Shown in pieces: positions 57,681 to 64,000 of a stretch of 64,000 nucleotides of DNA (position 1 is the first letter of the stretch; each line of letters starts with the position of its first letter). The DNA is from Asanoa hainanensis (lineage in GTDB: Bacteria; Actinomycetota; Actinomycetes; Mycobacteriales; Micromonosporaceae). The stretch lies in assembly GCF_900188485.1 (NCBI RefSeq), contig NZ_FZPH01000004.1:191304-255303 (forward strand), read 5' to 3'. The notes under the pieces were generated by a model. The model was not told where the DNA came from and made no database searches. It worked only from the letters and a program-made list of their open reading frames with translations. The position numbers were made by a program, and so were the translations under genes.

Positions 57681-58990
57681 AACTGCTCCTGGTCGGCGTC
57701 GGCGTCACCACACCTCTCGTGCTGGGGTCGCTGGTCGCCCGCTGGGAGTCGTTGAGCCTCGAGCACATCTGCCTGTACGACGTGAGCCCGGACCGCACCC
57801 GGTCGCTGGCGGCCCTGATCGCCTTCGTCCAGGACGCGCACCCGTACGCCCGGATCACGATGACCTCCGAACTCCGCGTGGCGGAGGCGGCGGCCCCGGA
57901 CTGCTGCGTCGTCTCGATCCGCCCCGGGCTGGAGCAGGGTCGGGTGGCCGACGAGCTGCGGGCGAAGGCACTCGGCTACCTGGCGAACGAGACGGTCGGC
58001 GCCGCCGGCCTGGCGTTCGCCTGCCGCGCCCTGCCCGCCGCCGAGGCGCTGGTCCAACGCATAGAGGCAGCAAACCCGGATTGCGTGTTCGTCAACTTCA
58101 CCAACCCGGCCGGCATCGTCACCGCCGGTCTCGCGCGGAGGCCGGGTCGCACCGTGTACGGCGTCTGCAGCTCGGCCGAGAAAAGCGCCCGGGCACTGGG
58201 GATGCCCGGCCGGGTGTTGGCCTACGGGCTCAACCATCTCTCGTGGGTCTATGCGATAGAGCGGGACGGTGTCGACGAACTGCCGTTGGTGCTCGCCGAC
58301 GATGCCCTGCTGGAAATCGCCCAGCCCTGGTTTCCGCCGAGCGTGCCGCGCGGCTACCGCGCCCTCGCCAACGAATATCTCTACTACTACGACCTGCACG
58401 CCCGCGCGATGGCGGCACAACGAGCGGCCACGTCAACCAGGGCCGAGGTGGTAGAGCGACTCAATGCCTCCTGCCGCGCGGAGTTGAAAGCCGCCGGCGC
58501 CGACTCGAAGCTGGCCTATTCGGCGTACACGGCCTATCTCGCGCGCAGGAAACGGTCCTATATGGCCGGGGCCTTCGAGTCGGGTGGCGATCAGGTGCTC
58601 AACGACGACGACGGCTATTCCGGGCCGGCGATCAGGGTCATCGAGGGGGCCGTCCTGGGCCGGGAACGGTTCGTCACCGCGATCACGGCCAACGACGTCG
58701 CACCGCACCTGCCCGCCGGCATCGGCATCGAATGCACGGTGGCCTTCCAGGACCGGCGGGTTCGCAAGATCGTGCCGACGTCGCTGGCGCCGCGGGCGAC
58801 GTCCCTGATCAAACAGATCGCGGCGTACGAAGCCATGGTCCTGGAGGCGTTGACCACCGCGCACGTCGACGGTCTGGTCGCGGCCCTGGAGCTGCACCCG
58901 CTCACGCCCGACACAGACACCAACGCCTCGTTCGTCGCCCGCACCGTGGCCGCCTGGCCCGAGGTCTTCGCGTCCTGGAGTCGTGGTTGA
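57677..58990 (+). CDS. GH4-family (6-phospho-glycosidase-like) protein
   Basis: A 437-residue NAD- and Mn-dependent glycosidase-family protein. The Rossmann start is LLLVGVGVTTPLVLGSLV (about 3-20). The family core follows: VSIRPGLEQGRVADELRAKA (about 77-96), NETVGAAGLAFA (about 101-112, replacing GQETxGxGG), VFVNFTNPAGIVTAGL (about 137-152), the metal Cys in VYGVCSSAEKS (about 160-170) and the metal His in YGLNHLSWVY (about 181-190). GH4 enzymes open 6-phospho-alpha or -beta glycosides by an oxidation-elimination route; ChbF of the chitobiose operon is one. Changes in the QET block leave the exact activity uncertain. Coupled to the two-TM gene upstream. Confidence 0.85.
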   Translation: MKLLLVGVGVTTPLVLGSLVARWESLSLEHICLYDVSPDRTRSLAALIAFVQDAHPYARITMTSELRVAEAAAPDCCVVSIRPGLEQGRVADELRAKALGYLANETVGAAGLAFACRALPAAEALVQRIEAANPDCVFVNFTNPAGIVTAGLARRPGRTVYGVCSSAEKSARALGMPGRVLAYGLNHLSWVYAIERDGVDELPLVLADDALLEIAQPWFPPSVPRGYRALANEYLYYYDLHARAMAAQRAATSTRAEVVERLNASCRAELKAAGADSKLAYSAYTAYLARRKRSYMAGAFESGGDQVLNDDDGYSGPAIRVIEGAVLGRERFVTAITANDVAPHLPAGIGIECTVAFQDRRVRKIVPTSLAPRATSLIKQIAAYEAMVLEALTTAHVDGLVAALELHPLTPDTDTNASFVARTVAAWPEVFASWSRG

Positions 58991-58991
58991 G

Positions 58992-59540
58992 ATGCTCGTG
59001 CTGCTGTGCGGGTCCAGCGGCGTCGGCCGCTCGGAATGCCTCAAACGACTGGTCGCCGACCACGGTTGGGTGACGGTGCCGTGGCTTACCACCCGCGCGC
59101 CGAGGGATGGAGAGCGCGACCGGATCTCGGTCAGCCAGGGCGAGTTCGAGGACGCCGACCGGGCCGGCAGCATCTTCTACCGCTTCGAGTTCCACGGGCA
59201 CCACTACGCGATCCTGCGGCGACACGTACGGGCGGCCGTCGAGTCGCCGCTGCCGCACGGCACGGACGTGCTGCCGTCGTCGCTGGCCGCGTTCGACGCG
59301 GTGGCGCGGGTGGCGATCGGGATCACCGCGGACGCGTTCGACCTCGGAGCGCGGCTCGACGCGGCCGGTCGTGGGCAACGCCGGCTCACCGCCGAGCTCG
59401 AGTCGCGGCTGCTCTTCGAACCAGCGGTGGCGGACCGGGTCGACCGGGTCCTGGTGAGCCACGAGGGCAAGCTCGCCGAGCTCGCGGGCGAGCTGGCCGC
59501 GCTGCCGTTGCCGTCCCTGGTGCGCCGGCCTAGAGCTTGA
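58992..59540 (+). CDS. Guanylate kinase-like protein with altered P-loop
   Basis: A 182-residue protein resembling guanylate kinase in its first half: VLLCGSSGVGRSECLKRLV (about 3-21), then VPWLTTRAPRDGERDRISVS (about 31-50), EFEDADRAGSIFYRFEFHGHHYAI (about 53-76). The Walker A motif reads GSSGVGRS, with Arg in place of the essential Lys. The second half (about 90-182) does not resemble guanylate kinase. It may bind a nucleotide without turnover, or phosphorylate another substrate slowly. ATG 58992 is preferred (GGAG 11 nt upstream); GTG 58983 would overlap the GH4 gene. Third gene of the operon; its end overlaps a convergent GNAT gene by 11 bp. Confidence 0.78.
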   Translation: MLVLLCGSSGVGRSECLKRLVADHGWVTVPWLTTRAPRDGERDRISVSQGEFEDADRAGSIFYRFEFHGHHYAILRRHVRAAVESPLPHGTDVLPSSLAAFDAVARVAIGITADAFDLGARLDAAGRGQRRLTAELESRLLFEPAVADRVDRVLVSHEGKLAELAGELAALPLPSLVRRPRA

Positions 59541-59958
59541 CCCGGAAATGCCCGCCGTACGGGTCGAAGCCGACCCGCGCGTAGAAGGCGTGGCCGTCGC
59601 GGCGTTTGTTGTTGGAGGCCACGAACAGGCGCGCGCATCGCCGGCTCCGCGCGTCCTCGGCCACGGCGTCGACGAGCCGGCTCGCCAGGCCGCCGCGCCG
59701 GTCGTGCGGGCTGACGTACAACTCGTCGATCTCGCAGATGGGGTGCGGTTCCCGAGCGACCCGGCGGTACGAGGCCGTGACGAAACCAACGAGCTCGTCA
59801 TCGCTGACAGCGACGAACACGACGTGGTCCGCCGAGGCGAGGACGGCGTCGAGCGAGTGGCCGCGCTCGTCCGTGCCGGCGTCGAGGAAGGCGGACAGCA
59901 ACCGGGCGAGGTCGGGTCCGTCGCCGGCGTCAGCCCGCCGGACTCGTCTCGCGTCCAC
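59530..59958 (-). CDS. GNAT-family N-acetyltransferase
   Basis: A 142-residue acetyltransferase with VVFVAVSDDELVGFVTASYR (about 46-65), the acetyl-CoA stretch ELYVSPHDRRGGLASRLVDAVAEDAR (about 79-104) and RLFVASNNKRRDGHAFYARVGF (about 109-130). GTG 59958 is used; it overlaps the end of the ChbG-like gene by 29 bp, implying cotranscription with it. The substrate is unknown; given the neighbouring deacetylases an amino-sugar amine is a possibility. Confidence 0.87.
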   Translation of the reverse strand: MDARRVRRADAGDGPDLARLLSAFLDAGTDERGHSLDAVLASADHVVFVAVSDDELVGFVTASYRRVAREPHPICEIDELYVSPHDRRGGLASRLVDAVAEDARSRRCARLFVASNNKRRDGHAFYARVGFDPYGGHFRVKL

Positions 59959-60763
59959 GGTTGCGCTCCTCGAGGTGGTCGAAGGTCGCCAGCACCATCT
60001 GCCCCGAAGCGGCGAACGCCGACACCGTCGGGTCGAGCAGCGTCGTCAACTCCGGACCCCGTGGCTCGGCGTAGGTGCTGACCCGCAGGAGCTCGTCGTC
60101 GACGACGGCCGGGTGCACCATGAACTCGGCCGACCGGCCGGCCGGGACGGCGTGCGCCAGCGCGACGAACTTGTCCGCCGACGAGCCCTTCATCAGCTCA
60201 CCGACGAACAGGTCGGGCATGCGTACGGTCGCCTGCTCGAACATCATCGGCACGGCCGGGTGCGCCTCGGGCGGAGCCGGCGGGCGGCGGACCGGAAGCC
60301 CGAGTCGCGTCGCGAGGTTGAGCATCGCCCGGGCCGTGGTGGGGTGCAGGTACGAGGTGTGGTGGTGGCTGTCGAGGTGGTCGGGCGCGACGCCGCACGC
60401 GATGAGCCGGTCGATCTGCCTCGACCATTCGAGCTCGACCTCGTCGATCGCGTAGTCGTCGCACGCGTCGAAGAAGCCCTGCCGGCTGTGGAACAGGCCG
60501 TCGCTGTCCACTAAAGACGGAACGTCGTGCGGCGCGGAGATCGGGCGGCCGGCGGTGAGCACGAGATGCACCCCGAACGGCAGCGTGGGGGTCTTTTCCT
60601 TGGCCTCCCGAAGGTCGTCCTCGACGCCCGGCATGTTCATCATCGCGGTGGCGGAGGACAGCACACCTTCGGCGAACGCGCGACGAATTCCCTCGGAAAC
60701 GCCGCGGGTATAGCCGTAGTCATCGGCGTTGACGATGATGCGCTTTGCCGAGGGCTCCCTCAT
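59930..60763 (-). CDS. ChbG/HpnK (YdjC)-family carbohydrate deacetylase
   Basis: A 277-residue YdjC-fold deacetylase. RIIVNADDYGYTRGVSEGIRRAF (about 9-31) has the DDY metal motif, FGVHLVLTAGRPI (about 64-76) the second ligand, and DHLDSHHHTSYLHPTTARAML (about 130-150) the third histidine set. Family members remove N-acetyl groups from chitooligosaccharides (ChbG, acting on chitobiose-6-phosphate before the GH4 enzyme ChbF) or from hopanoid precursors (HpnK). ATG 60763 is used; longer in-frame text upstream is low complexity. A GH4-like gene lies 1 kb away on the other strand. Confidence 0.88.
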   Translation of the reverse strand: MREPSAKRIIVNADDYGYTRGVSEGIRRAFAEGVLSSATAMMNMPGVEDDLREAKEKTPTLPFGVHLVLTAGRPISAPHDVPSLVDSDGLFHSRQGFFDACDDYAIDEVELEWSRQIDRLIACGVAPDHLDSHHHTSYLHPTTARAMLNLATRLGLPVRRPPAPPEAHPAVPMMFEQATVRMPDLFVGELMKGSSADKFVALAHAVPAGRSAEFMVHPAVVDDELLRVSTYAEPRGPELTTLLDPTVSAFAASGQMVLATFDHLEERNRGRETSPAG

Positions 60764-60853
60764 GGATGCAGGGTGGCAGGTCGACTGGGGGCGGGCAAGC
60801 AAAACGGACCAAAGTCGACCCGATCTTGTACGCATTCATCCGTGCGCCTGGTC

Positions 60854-62329
60854 TCAGCGTGCGATGGCGGTGGTGAGGGCGGCCAGCAGCTCGCTGCCGG
60901 CGCCTGTGCCGGGATGGCGCCAGGCGACGTGGCCGTCCGGGCGGACGAGGACGGCGCCCGTCGGGCCGGTGCCGTATGCGGTGGGCCACGACGGATCGGC
61001 GATGACGTGGCTGGACAACGGGATGCCGAGGCGGGGCCCGGCCGCTGCCGCTGCCGTGCGCCAGCCGTCGCCCGGTGGTGCGGTCAGCAGTGTGTGCTCA
61101 CGGCCGAACAGGTCGAGTGTGGAGCGCCCGTCGCCGAGCGGCAGGTGCGGGGCTCGGCAGCCCGGCGCGGCTGTCGGCTCGTAGTCGGCGCCGGGTGGGT
61201 CCGCCTCGGGCGTGCCGTCCGAGGTGACCACGGCGGACCGGTACTGGTAGCCCATGTCGATCTGGGCCAGGCTCCGACCGGCGAAGGGCGCACCGGTGCC
61301 GGCGAAGATCCGCCTCCAGGCCGCGCCGGTCTCGCCGGCGTTGCGGGCGCCGACCGGTTCCCGTTCGGTGCGATAGCTGTCGAGCAATGCCGGGCCGGCG
61401 TGCCCGTGCGCGACAGCGGCCAGCTTCCAGGCCACATTGTGCGCGTCGTGGATCGCGGCGCTCAGCCCGGTCGCACCGGCCGGTGGAAAGCGGTGCGCGG
61501 CGTCGCCGACGAGAAACACCGGGCCGTCGGCATAACGGGACGCCGTCTGGGCCGCGGCCGTCCAGGGATTGCCGGCCAGCACCTCGACCGGAACGCCGAG
61601 CAGGGCCGCCACGTCCGGGGGACCACCGGAGTCCGGGACGCTGATCATCCAGCGGTGGTCGGGGTGGGTCCAGACCAGCGCGGCGCCGCTCTCGGTCAGG
61701 AAGTAGATGCCGCGGGGCCGTGGACCGGTCCGGGCGGTGAGATCGGCACGGAACGCGACCAGCCATTGCCGGCCCAGATCGGCCGGCCCTTGCATGGTGA
61801 TGCCCAGCCGCTCCCGGACGCCGCTGCGTGCGCCGTCGGCGGCGATCAGCCAGCGCGCGTGCACGGCCTCCCGGTGGCCGGACGCGACGTCGCGAAGGGT
61901 GGCGCGTACGCCGTCCGGGGCGGTCGTGAAGCTCTCCAGCGCGACGCCGCGCCGGATCGGCGCCGTCAGGTGTCCGGCCAGCACTGATTCGAAGACGTCC
62001 TGCGCCACCGACAGGCCCTCGCACGGGCTCGTCGCCGCTCGGGTCCGTTGCCCGGGGACGTCCTCACGCAACGGCGGGCCGGACAGTCGGGCGCGCCACT
62101 CCGCTCCCGGGAGAATCGGCAGTTCGACCGCGCGCAGAGCCGCTTCCAGGCCCACGCCCCGGAGGATCTCCATCGCCCGTGCGTGCACACCGCGGGCCCG
62201 AGGCAGCGGCGAGCTCGTGGCCCGGCGCTCGACCAGCAGGGAGTCGACGCCCAGTGCGGAGAGCAGCAGCGACGACGTCAACCCGGCCGGACCGGCGCCG
62301 ACGATCAGGACGGGAACCTCAATCGTCAT
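60854..62329 (-). CDS. FAD-dependent aromatic monooxygenase (PheA/TfdB-like)
   Basis: A 491-residue class A flavin monooxygenase. The GxGxxG site is VLIVGAGPAGLTSSLLLSALG (about 7-27), the DG motif is WLIAADGARSGVRERLG (about 156-172), and the GD motif is PVFLVGDAAHRFPPAGATGLSAAIHDAHNVAWKLA in outline (about 273-307). The C-terminal thioredoxin-like domain (from about 385) ends in the GAVLVRPDGHVAWR strand typical of the group. It hydroxylates an aromatic or polyketide substrate with NAD(P)H. It is divergent from a TetR gene, with an operator palindrome 17 bp upstream of its start. Confidence 0.92.
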   Translation of the reverse strand: MTIEVPVLIVGAGPAGLTSSLLLSALGVDSLLVERRATSSPLPRARGVHARAMEILRGVGLEAALRAVELPILPGAEWRARLSGPPLREDVPGQRTRAATSPCEGLSVAQDVFESVLAGHLTAPIRRGVALESFTTAPDGVRATLRDVASGHREAVHARWLIAADGARSGVRERLGITMQGPADLGRQWLVAFRADLTARTGPRPRGIYFLTESGAALVWTHPDHRWMISVPDSGGPPDVAALLGVPVEVLAGNPWTAAAQTASRYADGPVFLVGDAAHRFPPAGATGLSAAIHDAHNVAWKLAAVAHGHAGPALLDSYRTEREPVGARNAGETGAAWRRIFAGTGAPFAGRSLAQIDMGYQYRSAVVTSDGTPEADPPGADYEPTAAPGCRAPHLPLGDGRSTLDLFGREHTLLTAPPGDGWRTAAAAAGPRLGIPLSSHVIADPSWPTAYGTGPTGAVLVRPDGHVAWRHPGTGAGSELLAALTTAIAR

Positions 62330-62345
62330 AGCACGACTCCGCTCG

Positions 62346-62362
62346 TCATAGTCTGACTATGA
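62346..62362. promoter_or_regulatory. TetR operator, perfect 7-bp inverted repeat
   Basis: TCATAGT (62346-62352), CTG, ACTATGA (62356-62362) between the divergent monooxygenase and TetR genes. It overlaps the -35 region that belongs with TACCTT (62375-62380), a -10 only 6 nt before the TetR GTG (62387), so binding should repress the regulator itself too. Confidence 0.68.
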
Positions 62363-62386
62363 ACTACAGAGTGATACCTTCCCGAG

Positions 62387-62992
62387 GTGGATGTCAAGCG
62401 GTCGGGGCACCGCCAGCGGCAGGCGGAAGCGACCAAGCGACAGGTGGCCACCGCGGCGCGGGACCTGTTCGCCACCAACGGGTACGTCGCCACGACCATC
62501 GCGGCGATCGCCGAGGCTGCCGATATCCCGGCGCAGACGATCTACTCGGCGTTCGGCGGCAAGGCGAAGATCCTCCGGGTGATCGCCTGGGGTGCCGTGG
62601 CCGCGCTCGACGTCGACCGGGCGCACGAGGAGGCGCTGGCGGCGCCCGATCCGGCGGACGGGCTGCGGATGGCCGCAACCGTCCAACGACGACAGTTCGC
62701 CGAGATGTACGACGTGATCGCGGTCTACCAGGAAGCGGCGCGGACCGACCCGGACATCGCGGCCGATCTGCACACCATCGCCGGCAACCGGGAACGCGCG
62801 TTTCGCCGTCACGTGGCCGCGATCGAGGCGGATCTGGTGCCGGGGCTGGGTGTCGACGACGGGCTGGCCATCTATCTGGCGCTGGTGCTGCCCGAGATCT
62901 ATCGCACGTTCGTGGTGGAACGCGGGTGGACGGCGGATCGCTACGGGGAGTGGTTGGGCGCAGCCCTGGTGCGGCAGTTGCTCGGCCGCTGA
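62387..62992 (+). CDS. TetR-family transcriptional regulator
   Basis: A 201-residue TetR protein. The HTH covers about 15-60 (TKRQVATAARDLFATNGYVA, then AADIPAQTIYSAFGGKAKIL) and a helical ligand domain follows. GTG 62387 lies 6 nt behind a TACCTT box, consistent with a leaderless mRNA. As the divergent partner of the FAD monooxygenase it probably senses that enzyme's substrate or product. A rho-independent terminator follows 70 bp downstream. Confidence 0.9.
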   Translation: MDVKRSGHRQRQAEATKRQVATAARDLFATNGYVATTIAAIAEAADIPAQTIYSAFGGKAKILRVIAWGAVAALDVDRAHEEALAAPDPADGLRMAATVQRRQFAEMYDVIAVYQEAARTDPDIAADLHTIAGNRERAFRRHVAAIEADLVPGLGVDDGLAIYLALVLPEIYRTFVVERGWTADRYGEWLGAALVRQLLGR

Positions 62993-63062
62993 TGGGGGTA
63001 GTGCGGCTCCTTGGAGCCGGTCGAGCACCGTCGTGCGTATTCCCGGAATCGTCAAAAAGAAG

Positions 63063-63099
63063 GCGCCGCGCGGAGTCGGCAGATCCGCGCGGCGCTTTT
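63063..63099. terminator. Rho-independent terminator
   Basis: GCGCCGCGCGGA (63063-63074) and TCCGCGCGGCGC (63084-63095) form a perfect 12-bp stem with a 9-nt loop, followed by TTTT on the + strand. It ends the TetR transcript and faces the convergent SsgA-like gene. Confidence 0.8.
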
Positions 63100-63111
63100 C
63101 TCGGTTGTCAG

Positions 63112-63543
63112 TTACCGGCCGGCGAGCAGCCGGTTGACCGCCGCGTCGACGTCGAGGTGGTCGGTTTCGCGACCGCGCGGGACGACGACGTAGGTCCGTC
63201 GCAGGAACCGCACCAGGACGCTGCGCGGCACCTCGAACAGGGCGTTCCCGTCGGGTGACGACAGCGCCAGCGCTACGAAGTCGCCCCGCGGTGTGGCCCA
63301 CGGCCAGACCCGGACGTCGCCGATGCCGGCGGGCTCGTCGAGGCCCGTGACGAGCAGCTCACGGGCGAACGACCAGCTCACCGCCTCGCCGCCGGCCGAA
63401 TCCGCGTGGAACAGGACGTGGACCGCGTACGGGTCGGCTGGGTCGTAGCGCAGGCTGGCGCGCACCGGCAAGGCGGTGGCGTCTGGTGCGACGAGCCGCA
63501 ATGAGGTTTCAACCTCAACGGTCGTCGGTCGGATGACACTCAT
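63112..63543 (-). CDS. SsgA/SsgB-family sporulation and cell-division regulator
   Basis: A 143-residue SsgA-like protein (SALP). It has LPVRASLRYDPADPYAVHVLF (about 25-45), VSWSFARELLVTGLDEPAGIGDVRVWP (about 55-81), LALSSPDGNALFEVPRSVLVRFLRRTY (about 91-117) and a short tail. SALPs occur only in morphologically complex actinomycetes. SsgB recruits FtsZ to sporulation septa, and this short protein is closest to that type, though paralogues are common. The start at 63543 precedes the conserved core by about 15 residues. The region upstream is non-coding for 267 bp. Confidence 0.9.
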   Translation of the reverse strand: MSVIRPTTVEVETSLRLVAPDATALPVRASLRYDPADPYAVHVLFHADSAGGEAVSWSFARELLVTGLDEPAGIGDVRVWPWATPRGDFVALALSSPDGNALFEVPRSVLVRFLRRTYVVVPRGRETDHLDVDAAVNRLLAGR

Positions 63544-63810
63544 GTACGTTCTCCCCCCGGCACCGCTGCGGGACGCGCTTGCCCCGCGTTTCCCATACTC
63601 AGGTGATAGCTCTACTTACGCTCCGTCAATCGCTGATCTCACCCAGTAGTGGGAAGACGGCGCGTTCTTGCGCAACAGGCCAAGCAAAATGCGTATAATG
63701 CCCGACTTGCTGTGGTGCTGCGCACCGTCCGGCGTCGGGTAGCTCAGACGTCGACTTAGTTCGGTAACGTCGAGCGGTCCCGTTGAGTGACGGGCCGAGG
63801 CGGAGCCGGA
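63544..63810. other. Non-coding divergent region, SsgA-like to unidentified gene
   Basis: This 267-bp gap must hold the SsgA-like promoter (leftward) and that of the gene at 63811 (rightward). Visible are a C-run just upstream of ssgA-like (63551-63556), a perfect rightward -10 at 63694, and a 3' stretch (about 63731-63795) with short inverted words such as ACGTCGA and CCCGT-TGAGTG-ACGGG. I recognise no riboswitch or small RNA. Confidence 0.5.
63694..63699 (+). promoter_or_regulatory. Perfect -10 box
   Basis: TATAAT, preceded by TTGCGC at 63668-63673 with a long 20-nt spacer. If active it gives a leader of about 105 nt before the GTG at 63811. Confidence 0.5.
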
Positions 63811-64000
63811 GTGGATTGGGCGATGAAACCATCCTCAATGGAGCAAATGGGCAGCGGCGCGGAGCTTGCGGCGGCGACTGGGGAGGACGAGGAGCGGAGG
63901 CACGGGGTGACGCTCGATCGGGGTAGCCCGCCCGAAAATTCGGAACACGAGGCCCGAACGGGGGTTGCCGCCCCTGAACCGCATCACCGAGGCCGAGTCG
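63811..64000 (+). CDS. N-terminus of an unidentified protein, runs off the window
   Basis: An open frame of 63 codons from GTG 63811, with GGAG 5 nt upstream, continuing beyond the right edge. The translation begins VDWAMKPSSMEQMGSGAELA and continues as a hydrophilic, probably disordered segment rich in Glu, Arg, Gly and Pro. No domain is reached, so no function can be given. Start at Met5 (63823) is possible. The frame lies behind a TATAAT box with a long leader. Confidence 0.55.
   Translation, partial: MDWAMKPSSMEQMGSGAELAAATGEDEERRHGVTLDRGSPPENSEHEARTGVAAPEPHHRGRV

Noticed and set aside
60854-62992. Edge of a polyketide gene cluster because of the FAD monooxygenase/TetR pair
   Set aside because: No synthase, tailoring or resistance genes surround it.
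63735-63780. GGGTAGCTCAG resembling a tRNA D-arm
   Set aside because: No acceptor stem, anticodon arm or TTC loop can be built around it.
63700-63810. Possible cyclic-dinucleotide or cobalamin riboswitch in the leader
   Set aside because: None of the conserved core words I know (for example GGGCAAACC or GCCACTG) is present.

Overview
This window reads as part of the chromosome of a filamentous, sporulating actinomycete, most likely of the Micromonosporaceae type. The base composition is very high in G+C, and third codon positions are almost all G or C. GTG starts and four-base ATGA/GTGA gene overlaps are common, and several genes appear to be transcribed leaderless from a TANNNT box about 6 nt before the start codon. 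The right edge carries an SsgA-like sporulation gene. I see no tRNA, rRNA, CRISPR array, insertion sequence or prophage.

Layout. 0-5.8 kb: a small operon (CMD-family, isocitrate-lyase/PEP-mutase-family and DinB-like proteins) divergent from a MocR regulator, with a palindrome between them; then SMP-30, NUDIX, an AAC(2')-type aminoglycoside acetyltransferase coupled to an ArsR-like regulator, and a divergent peptide deformylase. 5.9-16.3 kb: mostly housekeeping and metabolic singletons, a MarR/ABC-exporter/Rieske operon and RecQ. 16.3-31.9 kb: an oxidoreductase, a 382-bp decayed stretch, a methyltransferase/LCP pair, a MerR/transglutaminase operon, ARMT1-like, RidA and GNAT genes, a secreted glycoside-hydrolase-like protein, a nitroreductase remnant, and a run of regulators (TetR, Rrf2, AraC, TetR).

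31.9-48.1 kb is the most coherent block: a divergent catabolic locus around a GntR/FCD regulator. Leftward, nine tightly packed genes encode GntR, a class III CoA-transferase, HyuA, HyuB, an N-carbamoylsarcosine-amidase-like hydrolase, a CUT2-type sugar ABC importer and a LeuC-like hydratase without a LeuD. Rightward lie an HMG-CoA-lyase-like enzyme, an alcohol dehydrogenase, an aldehyde dehydrogenase and a broken alpha/beta hydrolase. Three TTGCATACAT sites sit around the divergent promoter. The set suggests import of a cyclic amide, ATP-dependent ring opening, removal of a carbamoyl or amide group, then CoA activation and lyase cleavage of a branched acid. The substrate cannot be named from sequence.

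48-64 kb: a YcaQ/AlkX-like protein; a DNA adenine methyltransferase with HTH and specificity-like parts next to a Ser/Thr kinase; a DUF4352 lipoprotein; an unrecognised repetitive membrane protein; and an amino-sugar-flavoured neighbourhood (PIG-L deacetylase, a two-TM beta-rich protein coupled to a GH4-like enzyme and a guanylate-kinase-like protein lacking its P-loop lysine, and a ChbG/YdjC deacetylase). It ends with an FAD monooxygenase/TetR pair, SsgA-like, and the start of an unidentified gene behind a perfect TATAAT box.

All family calls are by eye from motifs. Residue positions are approximate.
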